Assembly (NCBI GenBank): GCA_013177805.1
Contig: JABLXU010000032.1
Span: 1 to 64,000, forward strand
Length of the DNA: 64,000 bases
Reading direction: 5' to 3'
Origin: Candidatus Omnitrophota bacterium
Lineage (GTDB): Bacteria; Hinthialibacterota; Hinthialibacteria; Hinthialibacterales; Hinthialibacteraceae
Shown here: positions 48,737-57,490 of the stretch, piece after piece
Layout of the letters: the number at the start of each line of letters is the position of its first letter
Numbering within the stretch: position 1 is the first letter of the stretch
Made by a program: the position numbers and the translations under genes
Notes under the pieces: model-generated
What the model saw: only the letters and a program-made list of their open reading frames with translations
Database searches by the model: none
What the model was told of the DNA's origin: nothing

Positions 48737-49618
48737 TTAACCGTTCTGCTTTCTAGCTTCTTTCCAGCATCCATCGAAATCGATCGTCCAGTCCACTGGC
48801 AGTTCCAGACATGAGCCGGGAACCCACGCAAGTGCCCCTTTCCGCAGGCTACCTTGGTCCCAACCGGCAAGAAGCTCTTTCACTCCTTGAATACCCTGGA
48901 ATTGATGCTGGTCACCTTCCGAGGCATGTCCCCAAATGACGTCGCTCAGTATCTCGGGATGCTCTCCATCCAAATGAACTTGTTTCCCGAAGACGGACAA
49001 GTCACCGGCAACCTCGTGCCACCCCACACGGCGTATTTTCCCAAGACCGTATCTGATGTCGCCTCCGACAAAGAGAGTATCGATATCGTCCAACTGATTG
49101 CGAAAGTCATTGTCTCTCAAAAAGACGTACCCTAAGAGCAGCACGGCATTCGGTTCTCCCCGACAGTTGGAATCACGCCACCAGGGATTGATACATTCCG
49201 TCTCCCGGAGGGAGCCCTCCGATGCTGAGTCCGATTCAGGAGCGATGGCGGTACCGGGCCGGGAGTCCAACAGACGGCGTCTGAATTCACGATCCGACAG
49301 CCCTCCATCGCCGTTGCTGAACCATCGAAGGCCGCTGCTCTTTTCGAATTTCGGCATCCAAGCCAGGACCTTGTTGTTCCGTTCCTCGGCTGGGTAGAGA
49401 TACGTGAAGCGGCAATTGGATGCAAATTCCTTTCCAAACTCGCAGTAATCCGGAAAATCCTTATCATTTTTTAACCGGGATAATTCGGCAGTCACAGATC
49501 CCCAAAGTGCTCGTGCTGGGACATAAAGGCGACAGCGGTTCAACGCCCCTGCCGGAGGCATGCCGACGAAAAGCGGCGCTTCCAGCCGCCAGACCCATCG
49601 AAACAGCGTCCAGGTCAT
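48737..49618 (-). CDS. cmr3: Cmr3-like (Cas5-group) RAMP of the type III-C module
   Basis: 293 residues, divergent. A RAMP pattern is visible: CRLYVPARALWGSVTAELSR near residue 29 and GGDIRYGLGKIRRVGWHEV near 184 (Gly-rich loop). Position at the end of a cmr1-cmr6-cas10-cmr4-cmr5 set, and the need for a Cas5 subunit, point to Cmr3. The sequence match alone is weak. GAGGTG precedes the ATG, which overlaps the cmr5 stop (ATGA). Confidence 0.65.
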   Translation of the reverse strand: MTWTLFRWVWRLEAPLFVGMPPAGALNRCRLYVPARALWGSVTAELSRLKNDKDFPDYCEFGKEFASNCRFTYLYPAEERNNKVLAWMPKFEKSSGLRWFSNGDGGLSDREFRRRLLDSRPGTAIAPESDSASEGSLRETECINPWWRDSNCRGEPNAVLLLGYVFLRDNDFRNQLDDIDTLFVGGDIRYGLGKIRRVGWHEVAGDLSVFGKQVHLDGEHPEILSDVIWGHASEGDQHQFQGIQGVKELLAGWDQGSLRKGALAWVPGSCLELPVDWTIDFDGCWKEARKQNG

Positions 49619-50016
49619 GTTTGCACCTCACTCTCTTGTGGCACCCGCGCGTGATAGCGGGCATAGACGAGTGCCTGGCGGACCAGATCACGGGCCAGCA
49701 GCAGCCTGTCAAGGTCCTGGGCCATGTGCTGAAGCGAGGTAAAGACGTCGGCATTGTCAGAAAGTAAAGGTGCCTGCTGTGGCGTCACTTTCAGGAACTT
49801 ATGAAGCTCTTGGCTGATACCCTTGGCCAACCCCTTCTTTTTTGCACCACTGACTGCCTTCTCAAGATAAAGAAAGATGGCGTAAAGACCTTGTTCTTCC
49901 AACACAGCCAGGGCATCCGTGGCAACTTTATGCAGATCATCCGACGGCGTCTCCGCGATGGTCTTGCCCACCTTGGCACAAGCGAGGTCCAGGTTTTCGA
50001 AGGTCGGAGCATTCAT
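49615..50016 (-). CDS. cmr5: Cmr5/Cas11 small subunit
   Basis: 133 residues, all helical. The VLEEQGLYAIFLYLEKA segment near residue 38 is typical of Cmr5. In type III complexes the small subunits form the inner filament that contacts the target RNA. AGGAGG precedes the ATG, which overlaps the cmr4 stop (TAATG). Confidence 0.8.
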   Translation of the reverse strand: MNAPTFENLDLACAKVGKTIAETPSDDLHKVATDALAVLEEQGLYAIFLYLEKAVSGAKKKGLAKGISQELHKFLKVTPQQAPLLSDNADVFTSLQHMAQDLDRLLLARDLVRQALVYARYHARVPQESEVQT

Positions 50017-51038
50017 TACGAGTCCTCCTTTCCCGGCTTATCCGAATCGGCACACTCCTCCGGTGGCGGCAGCACCCGCAACCGTCCCATGCCCCGGCTT
50101 CCCATGCCGCCGATGCCGAGATGTTCAAGGTAATCGTGCGGGCTATGATTCGATTGACCGCCTTTGCCGGTAAGAACATTTATTACATCATCAGGAGTTC
50201 TTACGGCAGTAATTTTTTCGCCATCAATCCTAAAGTGCTTCGGATTCCGGCAGGTTACCTCCCAGAAAAGCACTGTGCCTCGAGGCAGGGCCTCATAGGT
50301 GAAAAGCGCCCCTTCCTCGGCCGCTCCAGTGGCCGGATCGATGGCGACCGAGGTCCGTACTTCGAGGTTGCTGTTCACGATGTGCGTAAACAGCTTGTCG
50401 GAGACGACCCCCATGCGGTTGAAGATGTAATTCGGTATATATAGTTTGTCGATCTTTTCAGCAATCTTGTCCAGTTGCGCCGGATACGGTTTGATCGGCA
50501 GAAAAAGCCAGCCGAGATTCAATGATGGCGGAGCTGCCGTCCCGTCCGCTTTGCGGTAAACGACCTGCTGCTCAGTCAGGTCACTCAGCTCTGAGAATTC
50601 CGCGATGTTGGCTTGCCACAATGCCATTGGACACGTGATCCACAGCGGCCCCAATTGCGACGCCACGGGAAAGAGCAGCACATGCATATCGCTGAATGCC
50701 GCCAGTCCTGCGAAACCGCCACTTGAGCCTATACCTTTGGCAAAACCGAACACGGTGCACACAGGACAATCGGTTTTCCCGCAGTGCCCGCCGGTCCCAT
50801 CGCTCCCCGGCTGGCCAAGGCCGGCACAGTCGGGGTATTTCCCTTTTGCCATGGCCACATAGGCTCGCATGACTCCCGCCAGACTCGAACCCGGAATCTT
50901 CGGTATCCGCGTGACCGGGTCGCGGACGATGGTGTTGTCCACCCGGCCCAGACGAGTTCCACCCGTACCGACATGGATGGGATCAAGCGCCAGGCCAGCA
51001 AACGGAAATGTCTCAAAACTCTGATTGTTTGTTGTCAT
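50016..51038 (-). CDS. cmr4: Cmr4 (Cas7), backbone and RNA-cleaving subunit
   Basis: 340 residues. LDPIHVGTGGTRLGRVDNTIV near residue 17 carries the catalytic Asp of Cmr4 (VDN, about residue 34). KIPGSSLAGVMRAYVA follows as the glycine helix. A cysteine set GGHCGKTDCPVCTVFG (near 85) is Cmr4-typical. HLGIGGMGSRGMGRLRVL near the C-terminus is the second loop. It should cut target RNA at 6-nt steps. The ATG overlaps the cas10 stop (TGATGA). Confidence 0.88.
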   Translation of the reverse strand: MTTNNQSFETFPFAGLALDPIHVGTGGTRLGRVDNTIVRDPVTRIPKIPGSSLAGVMRAYVAMAKGKYPDCAGLGQPGSDGTGGHCGKTDCPVCTVFGFAKGIGSSGGFAGLAAFSDMHVLLFPVASQLGPLWITCPMALWQANIAEFSELSDLTEQQVVYRKADGTAAPPSLNLGWLFLPIKPYPAQLDKIAEKIDKLYIPNYIFNRMGVVSDKLFTHIVNSNLEVRTSVAIDPATGAAEEGALFTYEALPRGTVLFWEVTCRNPKHFRIDGEKITAVRTPDDVINVLTGKGGQSNHSPHDYLEHLGIGGMGSRGMGRLRVLPPPEECADSDKPGKEDS

Positions 51039-54000
51039 CAGTCACCTCCGGACACTTGCTTTTTTAATACGCTCATGTGCCAATCCAGGTTCCACTCCAG
51101 GAGTCCGTCTCCGGCGGCTGCCACCAAAGTCTCAAGGCAAGCGCCTCGAACATTCAGACGTTCATGGAACACCGCGCGGGCGAGATCGAGCCAGGCCGCT
51201 TTCCCTCCTGCAAGCCATGTCCCGTCCGGACCTTGCCAGGCCTCGCGCCGCTCGATAAGCTCCGACCATGCTCCGTGGAGCGCAGTAGTGCTTGGGGCCT
51301 GTTCTTCCAGCATCCGCCAGAGCTCACGCATCCGCACCCAATCTTCAAGCTGCATAGGGATCAAAGGTTCGAACCGCATAGCTGTGCTATCCATGAATAT
51401 TGTTGCAATAAGCGAGGGATAAACGAGAACCCCGTCCCCGGTTCGCAAGTCCTTTGCGTGCCGGAAGACCCGGCCGTCGGGATGCTGAAAATCCAGAGGA
51501 AAGCGGACCTGCGTGTCTTCCACGGCAAGGTACGGATAAAACACGTCATCCAGTCCATCGGGGAGTCTGATGGGTATGGTTTGATGAAGCTCTTGCCGAT
51601 GATCGAGCGACTTGATGCTGAGGGCGGTGACGCCCTCCCGCGTTTCGCATCCCGCCACCCGCCAGGTTTCGGATTTATTGATCCTGTCCAGATCATCTTC
51701 GATGGTCCGCGCCGCTTCTATCACGGCCTGAAACGGCGTCATCCTGGGGAAGGCCACGACACCAATCCGAAGCGGCAGCCGATCCCAAACACGGGCGAAT
51801 TGTTCTTGCCACTTTTCAATCGCCCGGTCCACACAGGCCGATGCGGCTTCAAGCGGCAGAAGGACCCGAAAGCGCACCGGGGAAAGCTCAAGAGGGATCA
51901 CCGGATGATAAACGCCCAGAGCGCCTGCATCGTCCGCTGCCGACTGCACCACAAGTCGTTTGGCATCCATGCTATCGTCCGCCTTCAACTCCAGAGTGAC
52001 CCTGCGCCGCCAATCCTTGTCTCGCTCCGGTTTCAGAAGCCGGGCCAGGTTGCAGATGGTGAGGAAGTCCTTGGTCTTTTCCCGGTACAAGAGGCTTACG
52101 GGGGCATCTCCATGACGTCCGTTGTAGGTCTGCTGGTTTTCCCACTGACCAGAAGAACCGTTATCCGGCTTGATAACCAAACGGCGTACGCGCCAGCGTT
52201 TCTGGTCCGCGGCCGCTATCTCGCGGAATTCGGCAAGCAAGACGTTGAAGAAATCCTCGGCCTGCCGCCAGAAACGATAGATACGACCAGGCGAGGCGAG
52301 CTTGCAGAACAACTGATGGGCGAGCCATGCGGCGCGTTCTTCATCTCTTAGGGAATCCCATTGAGGCGAGTCGGTGCGATCCTCGACAATTTTGGAGAAG
52401 AACGACGGCCAACCTGTCTCGTACTTATACCCCTCCTGCAGGCCGCTCAGCACGGGGTCTTCCTTGTCAAAGGACTGGAGTTTTTCTTTGATATACTGAA
52501 GGAGGCTCTCGAAACAGGTGGATGGATCGATGGGGTTTGGTTGGTTTTTCAAGGTGGGATTGAACTTTCGCCATTCCGGAATGGCCTGGGTCCTGAGCGC
52601 ATCCAGGCGGGTTCCATCAAGCCAGGGCTCGATGTCCAGGCTCATCGTGACGAGGGCAACACGGTCATTCGCGTCGGCCACCTCGCTGATCCAGATGGAG
52701 TCTGATCCGAACTTCGCCCCAAGCCACATGTCCAGGCGGTGAGTCCGCCGCGTTTTGCATGGATTGCAGGGCATTTGCTTATCAGCCCCAGAACTGTTTT
52801 TTCGCACAAGACATACCGGACAGACATGGCCATCCGAAGAATCCTGGTTAGGAATTTGCCAATTGCGATGCAGCGGCACGGCCATCGTCTCCCACGCCTT
52901 CCGGATTTCCGCCGTCATCCCGATAAGAGAGCGGGATGGCTCGCTGATTTGGCAATAGGGAGGCATCTCGAGGTTTACGTCACAAGCATAGCCGTCGATC
53001 TGTTCGGTCAGCCAGCTTTGCCAATTGGAGATCTGCAAATCACCACCTTGGTACCCTTGTTTGTCATGACCGAATCGCTCCCCAGGGAACGAAAAAACAC
53101 AGGTCTCGCCGTCCCTGTACAGCAGGGAGCCTACAGCCAGATCGACCTCAACGAGCTTGCAGACTTTTGAAAAAAACTCATCCAGCGCGAGGCGCGCCCC
53201 GGTCCAGTCGCCGATCTTAACCGCCCGGGCCTCGTAGTGATCCGCGCCGATCCCGATGGTCAAGAGCCGCCAACGGGTCTGTTGTTTGAGTCCATCGCTG
53301 GACCAGGGGAACGAGCTGCCTTCCAGAATCGCACCGGCGGCGGCGCTTTTAAACAAGGCGGCCGCGACATAGGACTGGTCAAACAGGGTGACATCATTGT
53401 TCGGCAATCTCGTTTCGGCGAGGGTGCCGGTAAACGCCTTGCGTAGCCATCCTTCGGGACCCACCGTCCCATCGCGCCAACGCCACCAGCCATCGATGTC
53501 GTTTGGAGAATTGTTGCCAAGCTGTTTCAGCGCGGTTAGGAGTTGCTTAATCTGCTCAAGCAGGCGTTTCCAGCCAACATCGGTGAGCAATTCAGGCGGG
53601 TCGTCCAACAGATTGCGGACCGGATGGCCGAAGGCCGTGGACAACCACATGTGGGTGACATCCTGGCCCAGATACTTGGAAGTGGCCGCCGGCAGATTCT
53701 TCTCGATACCCGACGCCATGGCATGGCCGGCCTGGAGCAGACCAAGCAGCCCGCCATCTCTTTTGGTATGCTTCCTGATAAACTCCGCAAGATTATTGGG
53801 CCAGGCGTTTCCATTCAGCGCGAATTTGTCTTTCACCCACTTAAGCCGGTCATTCCATGGAAAAGGAGGTCTCTCCTTCTCATCCCATTTTTCATATTCG
53901 TAGTCATCCTTCTGGCCACCGTGCTCTCGCAGGAAATCGCTCTTGGCCTTGCCTGTCATGTGGAGCCAGCCGATTGCCTCACACGCCAGGAGCAAAGGGC

Positions 54001-54040
54001 GATGTTGCCGCAACGTGTCCGGAAGTTGAAATCCCGTCAT
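51038..54040 (-). CDS. csx11: Csx11-type Cas10 of the type III-C module, cyclase motif missing
   Basis: 1000 residues. An HD-like N-terminus has ACEAIGWLHMTGKAKSDFL (His27, but Met28 where Asp is usual) and LLQAGHAMASG near 101. Palm 1 begins at WRLLTIGIGADHYE (258-270), with hairpin LLYRDGETCVFSFPG. The zinc finger is CPVC...CNPC (407-428). Palm 2 begins at VALVTMSLDIEPW (461-473), and its hairpin reads SPVRFRVLLPLEAA (720-733), with PVRF where active Cas10 has GGDD. This agrees with Csx11 of type III-C, thought unable to make cyclic oligoadenylate. GGAGG precedes the ATG. Confidence 0.85.
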   Translation of the reverse strand: MTGFQLPDTLRQHRPLLLACEAIGWLHMTGKAKSDFLREHGGQKDDYEYEKWDEKERPPFPWNDRLKWVKDKFALNGNAWPNNLAEFIRKHTKRDGGLLGLLQAGHAMASGIEKNLPAATSKYLGQDVTHMWLSTAFGHPVRNLLDDPPELLTDVGWKRLLEQIKQLLTALKQLGNNSPNDIDGWWRWRDGTVGPEGWLRKAFTGTLAETRLPNNDVTLFDQSYVAAALFKSAAAGAILEGSSFPWSSDGLKQQTRWRLLTIGIGADHYEARAVKIGDWTGARLALDEFFSKVCKLVEVDLAVGSLLYRDGETCVFSFPGERFGHDKQGYQGGDLQISNWQSWLTEQIDGYACDVNLEMPPYCQISEPSRSLIGMTAEIRKAWETMAVPLHRNWQIPNQDSSDGHVCPVCLVRKNSSGADKQMPCNPCKTRRTHRLDMWLGAKFGSDSIWISEVADANDRVALVTMSLDIEPWLDGTRLDALRTQAIPEWRKFNPTLKNQPNPIDPSTCFESLLQYIKEKLQSFDKEDPVLSGLQEGYKYETGWPSFFSKIVEDRTDSPQWDSLRDEERAAWLAHQLFCKLASPGRIYRFWRQAEDFFNVLLAEFREIAAADQKRWRVRRLVIKPDNGSSGQWENQQTYNGRHGDAPVSLLYREKTKDFLTICNLARLLKPERDKDWRRRVTLELKADDSMDAKRLVVQSAADDAGALGVYHPVIPLELSPVRFRVLLPLEAASACVDRAIEKWQEQFARVWDRLPLRIGVVAFPRMTPFQAVIEAARTIEDDLDRINKSETWRVAGCETREGVTALSIKSLDHRQELHQTIPIRLPDGLDDVFYPYLAVEDTQVRFPLDFQHPDGRVFRHAKDLRTGDGVLVYPSLIATIFMDSTAMRFEPLIPMQLEDWVRMRELWRMLEEQAPSTTALHGAWSELIERREAWQGPDGTWLAGGKAAWLDLARAVFHERLNVRGACLETLVAAAGDGLLEWNLDWHMSVLKKQVSGGD

Positions 54041-54975
54041 TGGTCACCTCCATGCGGAGCAAACCGCCTCTTTATCTCCGTGACAATACCCTCCGCCGTC
54101 TTGATGTTGCTGCCGTTGTCGGGATGCAGTCTCCAACCGTTTTCGTCAATTCTCGCAGTCCCCCATCCGGCGGTGCGTTTGGCGGAAATGCCGTATGTTT
54201 CAAGAAGCTTCTTTATGCTGTCGATGAAGCCGTCGATGAAGTCAGCCGGAGTTACTTTGTCGCGTTCGATTTCTCCCGGCAGGGGCGCATAAAGCAGCCG
54301 TAGCCTACCTTTTGTCCCGGTTGGGACTACCTCGTAGTAAATAGGCTGAGTCCCGGCCCGGCGGCTGCGGCTGTGGGGATTGATCACCTCGAAGCCGACT
54401 TTGTTGAACCAAGTCGGGTAGAAAACCAGTGCGCCGGACTGGAAACTCTCTTGCTCCCCTTTCTCGTTGCCGAAGAGATGGACGATCCAGGACGGGTCCT
54501 TCCAGCCGTTCATTTTCATGTCGTGCTTTTTAAGATGATCTGAAAAGCCCTCCTGCATCCTACAGGCCCAGCGAAGAAGCCCCTTCCAGGAGGCCGCTGA
54601 CATGAACGGCACACCAAAGACCCGATCCTTGCGAACCGGGTTATCCAGCACGTGAAAGGGGCGGTCGTCCTTGGAATACCAGGGTGATACCAGTGTGAAA
54701 GAAACGTCGATGCCGAACCAGGTCGAATCCGGCAGGGAAACATGATCCGGCTCAAGGTGAAGATCCGGTGGGAGATTGAACTCCAGTTCAGCCGCCCGTT
54801 TCATGTAGCATTGGCGGGCTTCGTTTTTGGGGTCAGTCCCTTTCCTGTCTTGCGGCTTATCCTGGCAGGACCAGACCGCGCATTCATCCACAAAGCCCGA
54901 AGCGAGACCAGTTTCGTTCACCCGTGTCGGGCACGTTTTGTTTTCGGCCAGGTAGGCGTAATAATCGAAACTCAT
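54037..54975 (-). CDS. cmr6: Cmr6-like RAMP (Cas7 group)
   Basis: 312 residues from ATG 54975, with GGAGG upstream. GVPFMSAASWKGLLRWACR near residue 118 is the RAMP helix start. Also visible are LFGNEKGEQ, GALVFYPTWFNKVGFEVINPH near 180, and YGISAKRTAGWGTARI near 265 (Gly-rich loop), all Cmr6-like. It closes the 3' end of the crRNA backbone in Cmr complexes. Both ends overlap neighbours by four bases. Confidence 0.78.
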   Translation of the reverse strand: MSFDYYAYLAENKTCPTRVNETGLASGFVDECAVWSCQDKPQDRKGTDPKNEARQCYMKRAAELEFNLPPDLHLEPDHVSLPDSTWFGIDVSFTLVSPWYSKDDRPFHVLDNPVRKDRVFGVPFMSAASWKGLLRWACRMQEGFSDHLKKHDMKMNGWKDPSWIVHLFGNEKGEQESFQSGALVFYPTWFNKVGFEVINPHSRSRRAGTQPIYYEVVPTGTKGRLRLLYAPLPGEIERDKVTPADFIDGFIDSIKKLLETYGISAKRTAGWGTARIDENGWRLHPDNGSNIKTAEGIVTEIKRRFAPHGGDQ

Positions 54976-55973
54976 GAGCGATCCTCCTTCCCGGCGAATA
55001 GTTGATCCTTGATCTTGTCTCCAGTAAGAAAATCCCAGCCGTTCTTTCCCCAAGCGTTCGTTAGACGCTCCTTCATAGTGTTGAAATCGATCAGTCCAGG
55101 TTTCACGAAGCCGAAGGTCCTCGCAGGGTCTTTGAAGCTGAATACCTTCTTGCTATCCTTCCTCTCCTTCCTCTCCTTCCTCTGCTGAGGTGAGCCGGCA
55201 AGCCATCCGGATGCTTTATTGTTGTGAGCCAACTGTTGTCCTTGTTTTTTTGCCTCCTGACGTTCAATCACGCGGTTGAACGTGCTCTGGTTGGAGTTCT
55301 GTCGCGCGAGGTAGCGGCCATTGACGCACCAGAAGTTCTGTAATGATGCCCAGGCAAACTCACGGTGATCTAGTTTCTGCCATTTCTCCTGAGTCACATA
55401 TTCCTTGACTACAGTAATCGGAATATTTGCTTCCAATGGCTCAATGAACTCCACCAGGCCATAGTCTTGATGATGCTTTTCTTTCGTCCGATCCGCTTCG
55501 TCCGTTGGCTTTAGTACCGTCTTTCCGCCTAGGGCCCCATAGTCGGCAATCAGGCGAAGAGTGGCATCCAGGAGGGCCCATTCCTCATCTCGGATCGGAC
55601 GGAGGGGTGTAAAGCGAAGGCTAAACTTGTCGTTTTCGTCTTTCTCTATTTGAGGTGAGATCTTGGTTTCGGCATTGTTTCTAGCCTCTCGGATATTGCC
55701 GTTCTCATCCAGGACTTCAAATCTGAACTTCCGCGCCCAGCCCGTGCAGCCGAATAGTTCGCAGACAACGCAATGGTCCCGATCTCCACATCTCCTATCG
55801 GTTGGGTCACAGGCGCTGCCGCCCAGACCGCGCACCAACACCTCGAACCACCAGCGGATGGAACCAAGCAGGCCTGTGGTAATCAGACGGTCCGATTTTC
55901 CAGCGAAGTCGCCGGTCCATAAATCTGTCAATGCCCTGAGTCGATAGGTTCGTTCACCTTTCGTGGGGATCAT
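54972..55973 (-). CDS. cmr1: Cmr1 (RAMP), first gene of the type III-C operon
   Basis: 333 residues. LRALTDLWTGDFAGKSDRLI near residue 12 and LLGSIRWWFEVLVRGLGG near 35 are the Cmr1 signature, with CVVCELFGCTGWARKFRFEV near 68. It sits at the 3' end of the crRNA with Cmr6. A KERKERKD stretch near 270 comes from three perfect 9-bp repeats. GAGGTG precedes the ATG; upstream, 17 bases away, a gene fragment ends, so no clear promoter of its own was found. Confidence 0.85.
   Translation of the reverse strand: MIPTKGERTYRLRALTDLWTGDFAGKSDRLITTGLLGSIRWWFEVLVRGLGGSACDPTDRRCGDRDHCVVCELFGCTGWARKFRFEVLDENGNIREARNNAETKISPQIEKDENDKFSLRFTPLRPIRDEEWALLDATLRLIADYGALGGKTVLKPTDEADRTKEKHHQDYGLVEFIEPLEANIPITVVKEYVTQEKWQKLDHREFAWASLQNFWCVNGRYLARQNSNQSTFNRVIERQEAKKQGQQLAHNNKASGWLAGSPQQRKERKERKDSKKVFSFKDPARTFGFVKPGLIDFNTMKERLTNAWGKNGWDFLTGDKIKDQLFAGKEDRS
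55157..55183. repeat. Triple 9-bp tandem repeat inside cmr1
   Basis: CCTTCCTCT is present in three perfect adjacent copies (55157-55165, 55166-55174, 55175-55183). It encodes the repeated Arg-Lys-Glu residues of cmr1; a change in copy number would keep the frame. Confidence 0.9.
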
Positions 55974-55990
55974 GTTTCACCTCTCTTTGT

Positions 55991-56320
55991 TCATTCCTCC
56001 GCGCTCCGCTCGATGTTTGCTTCGTCGAGCGGTTCGTCCACGGCATTGCGCAGCCAGGATGGATCGAAACCGGCAGCCGACGAACCCTCGATGCGGATTC
56101 GCGCTCTCGCTCCGTTGGATTTGTCGGCCAGGTATGCGATGGCCGGGAATACCTTGAAGACCTGTTCTCTGATCGCTTCGAATGTCAATGCAACCCTCTT
56201 CTTCCGACCGGCTGTATCCGTGCCCGTCGTTACTGGTCCAGTACCCGTTCCCCCACCAATTCCGGCCGGGCCCTCTTGGACGCTCGGTGGAGGAACCGCG
56301 CCTGTATCTCCGAGCCGGGC
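55991..56320 (-). pseudogene. C-terminal fragment resembling a DUF499-type ATPase
   Basis: A 109-codon frame without any start codon in its first 44 codons reads like protein: a Pro/Gly/Thr linker (GAVPPPSVQEGPAGIGGGTG), then a globular end LTFEAIREQVFKVFPAIAYL, ARARIRIEG, and DPSWLRNAVDEPLDEANIE. This resembles the C-terminus of large DUF499 ATPases that accompany DUF1156 DNA methylases in defence loci; that match is from memory. The frame overlaps the lexA remnant, so a junction lies near 56315. A TTG at 56188 could start a 65-residue peptide, but a remnant is more likely. Confidence 0.45.
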
Positions 56321-56968
56321 CGCCTGACGGCGATGACCTTGCCGATGATGCGCAGCCCATCGTCGGGCCCCACGGGGATCGGTCGATGCTTCCGGTTATC
56401 CGGTCTCGATTCTTTCCGGTCTCAATTCGATTTTCCCGCCTCGGATATAAATCCGCTTCACTGTTGCTTCGTCCTCCAACAACGCGACAACAATGTCACC
56501 GTTCTCCGCCACAGGCTGTTGGCGCACCGCCACCAGGTCACGCTCTCGGATTCCGGCGTCCACCATGCTGTCCCCGGTCACTTCCAGAGCGAAGCACCGG
56601 CCTGCCCGGGCGGCCCCGCCTTCGACCAGCACCGCTCCGATGATGTTCCCTTCGGCCGGCATCGGTTGGCCGGCCGCCACTCGGCCGATAATGGAGGCGG
56701 CCACAAGATCAGGGACGTCGTCTTCGGGTTCGCGGATCATCGCGATTCCACGAGCCTTCCGGGGTTCTCGCTTCAGGTAGCCCTTGCGGACAAGCGGGTT
56801 CGCCGGACCGTGGACGCCGGCATGCGATATTCCGAGGATGTCCGCGAGTTCCTTCATGGTCGGGGGGAACCCCCGCTGGTTCGTAAAGAGGCGGATCTCC
56901 TTCAATGTACGGCGCTGCGGCTCGGTTATTTCCTGAACGGGGCGTCTGCCTCGCGGTCTTTAACTCAT
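56230..56968 (-). pseudogene. lexA: lexA-like repressor, broken by early stop and frameshift
   Basis: The frame 56396-56905 (TTG start) encodes a LexA HTH (FPPTMKELADILGISHAGV), an Ala-Gly cleavage site (GRVAAGQP), catalytic Ser (TGDSMVDAGI) and Lys (DEATVKRIYI). Upstream the same frame continues to ATG 56968, but codon 3 is TAA. Downstream, a 16-base insertion between 9-bp direct repeats shifts the frame after IELRPE; without it the frame continues as RPDNRKHRPIPVG...LRIIGKVIAVRR, the normal LexA end. The serine peptidase core is intact, so a shortened protein from TTG 56905 remains possible. Confidence 0.7.
56399..56423. repeat. 9-bp direct repeat flanking the lexA frameshift
   Basis: TCCGGTCTC occurs at 56399-56407 and again at 56415-56423, a 16-base step. 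Removing one step restores the lexA frame. This fits a slippage or template-switch insertion. Confidence 0.8.
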
Positions 56969-57103
56969 GTGTATCTTCAACCATCCAAATGGATATTTAT
57001 GAACACCAACGGCCTCCGGGCCCAGTCAGGGCAAACTACGGCCACATTGCAGGCTGATATTATACGGCCTGATAGGAATCAAATCACTAAAAATCTACAT
57101 AAA

Positions 57104-57490
57104 TTAAGAGGTTTGGGGAACTGCGGCAATGGGACGGATCTCTTTCTCTCGAATCCGGTAACGCCCTTTGACCGTCTGGGGCAGGAAGAGAATCGCCTCC
57201 TGGATGTCAGGAGCCAGGTTAAACAGGTTCATGATCTGGGTGATGCGTGCGCGTGTCACACAACCGAGCCGGGTCAGATCAGCGCAGTCCCGCACCTTGC
57301 CGCGCCGGACCAGTCCGTCGAAGCGGATCGCCAAAGCCATCAGATTCGAGATGCGGAGCAGATTCCCCGGCTCGATGGTTCGGTTTGCGTCGTGGGGATG
57401 GATGTCGCTCTTCCTGCCGTTCTTGGGTTTGAAACTGAAGGAGATCTCCAATCCGCTCAGTCCCGTTCCGTCGGATGCGGTATTTTTCAT
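57104..57490 (-). CDS. Recombinase-associated helix-turn-helix protein
   Basis: 128 residues from ATG 57490, with GGGAGG upstream. LMALAIRFDGLVRRGKVRDC, then LTRLGCVTRARITQIMNLFNL and PDIQEAILFLP, match small HTH proteins that accompany large serine recombinases in mobile elements (recognised from memory). The usual C-terminal Trp-rich end after IRPIAAVP is missing; it stops at QTS, so it may be truncated. No intact recombinase was found; the 57491-58050 stretch upstream holds only short broken frames. Confidence 0.5.
   Translation of the reverse strand: MKNTASDGTGLSGLEISFSFKPKNGRKSDIHPHDANRTIEPGNLLRISNLMALAIRFDGLVRRGKVRDCADLTRLGCVTRARITQIMNLFNLAPDIQEAILFLPQTVKGRYRIREKEIRPIAAVPQTS

Noticed and set aside
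51077..52351. A 424-codon plus-strand frame inside csx11
   Set aside because: It is antisense to the Cas10 gene, which keeps zinc-finger and palm motifs; no motif is seen on the plus strand.
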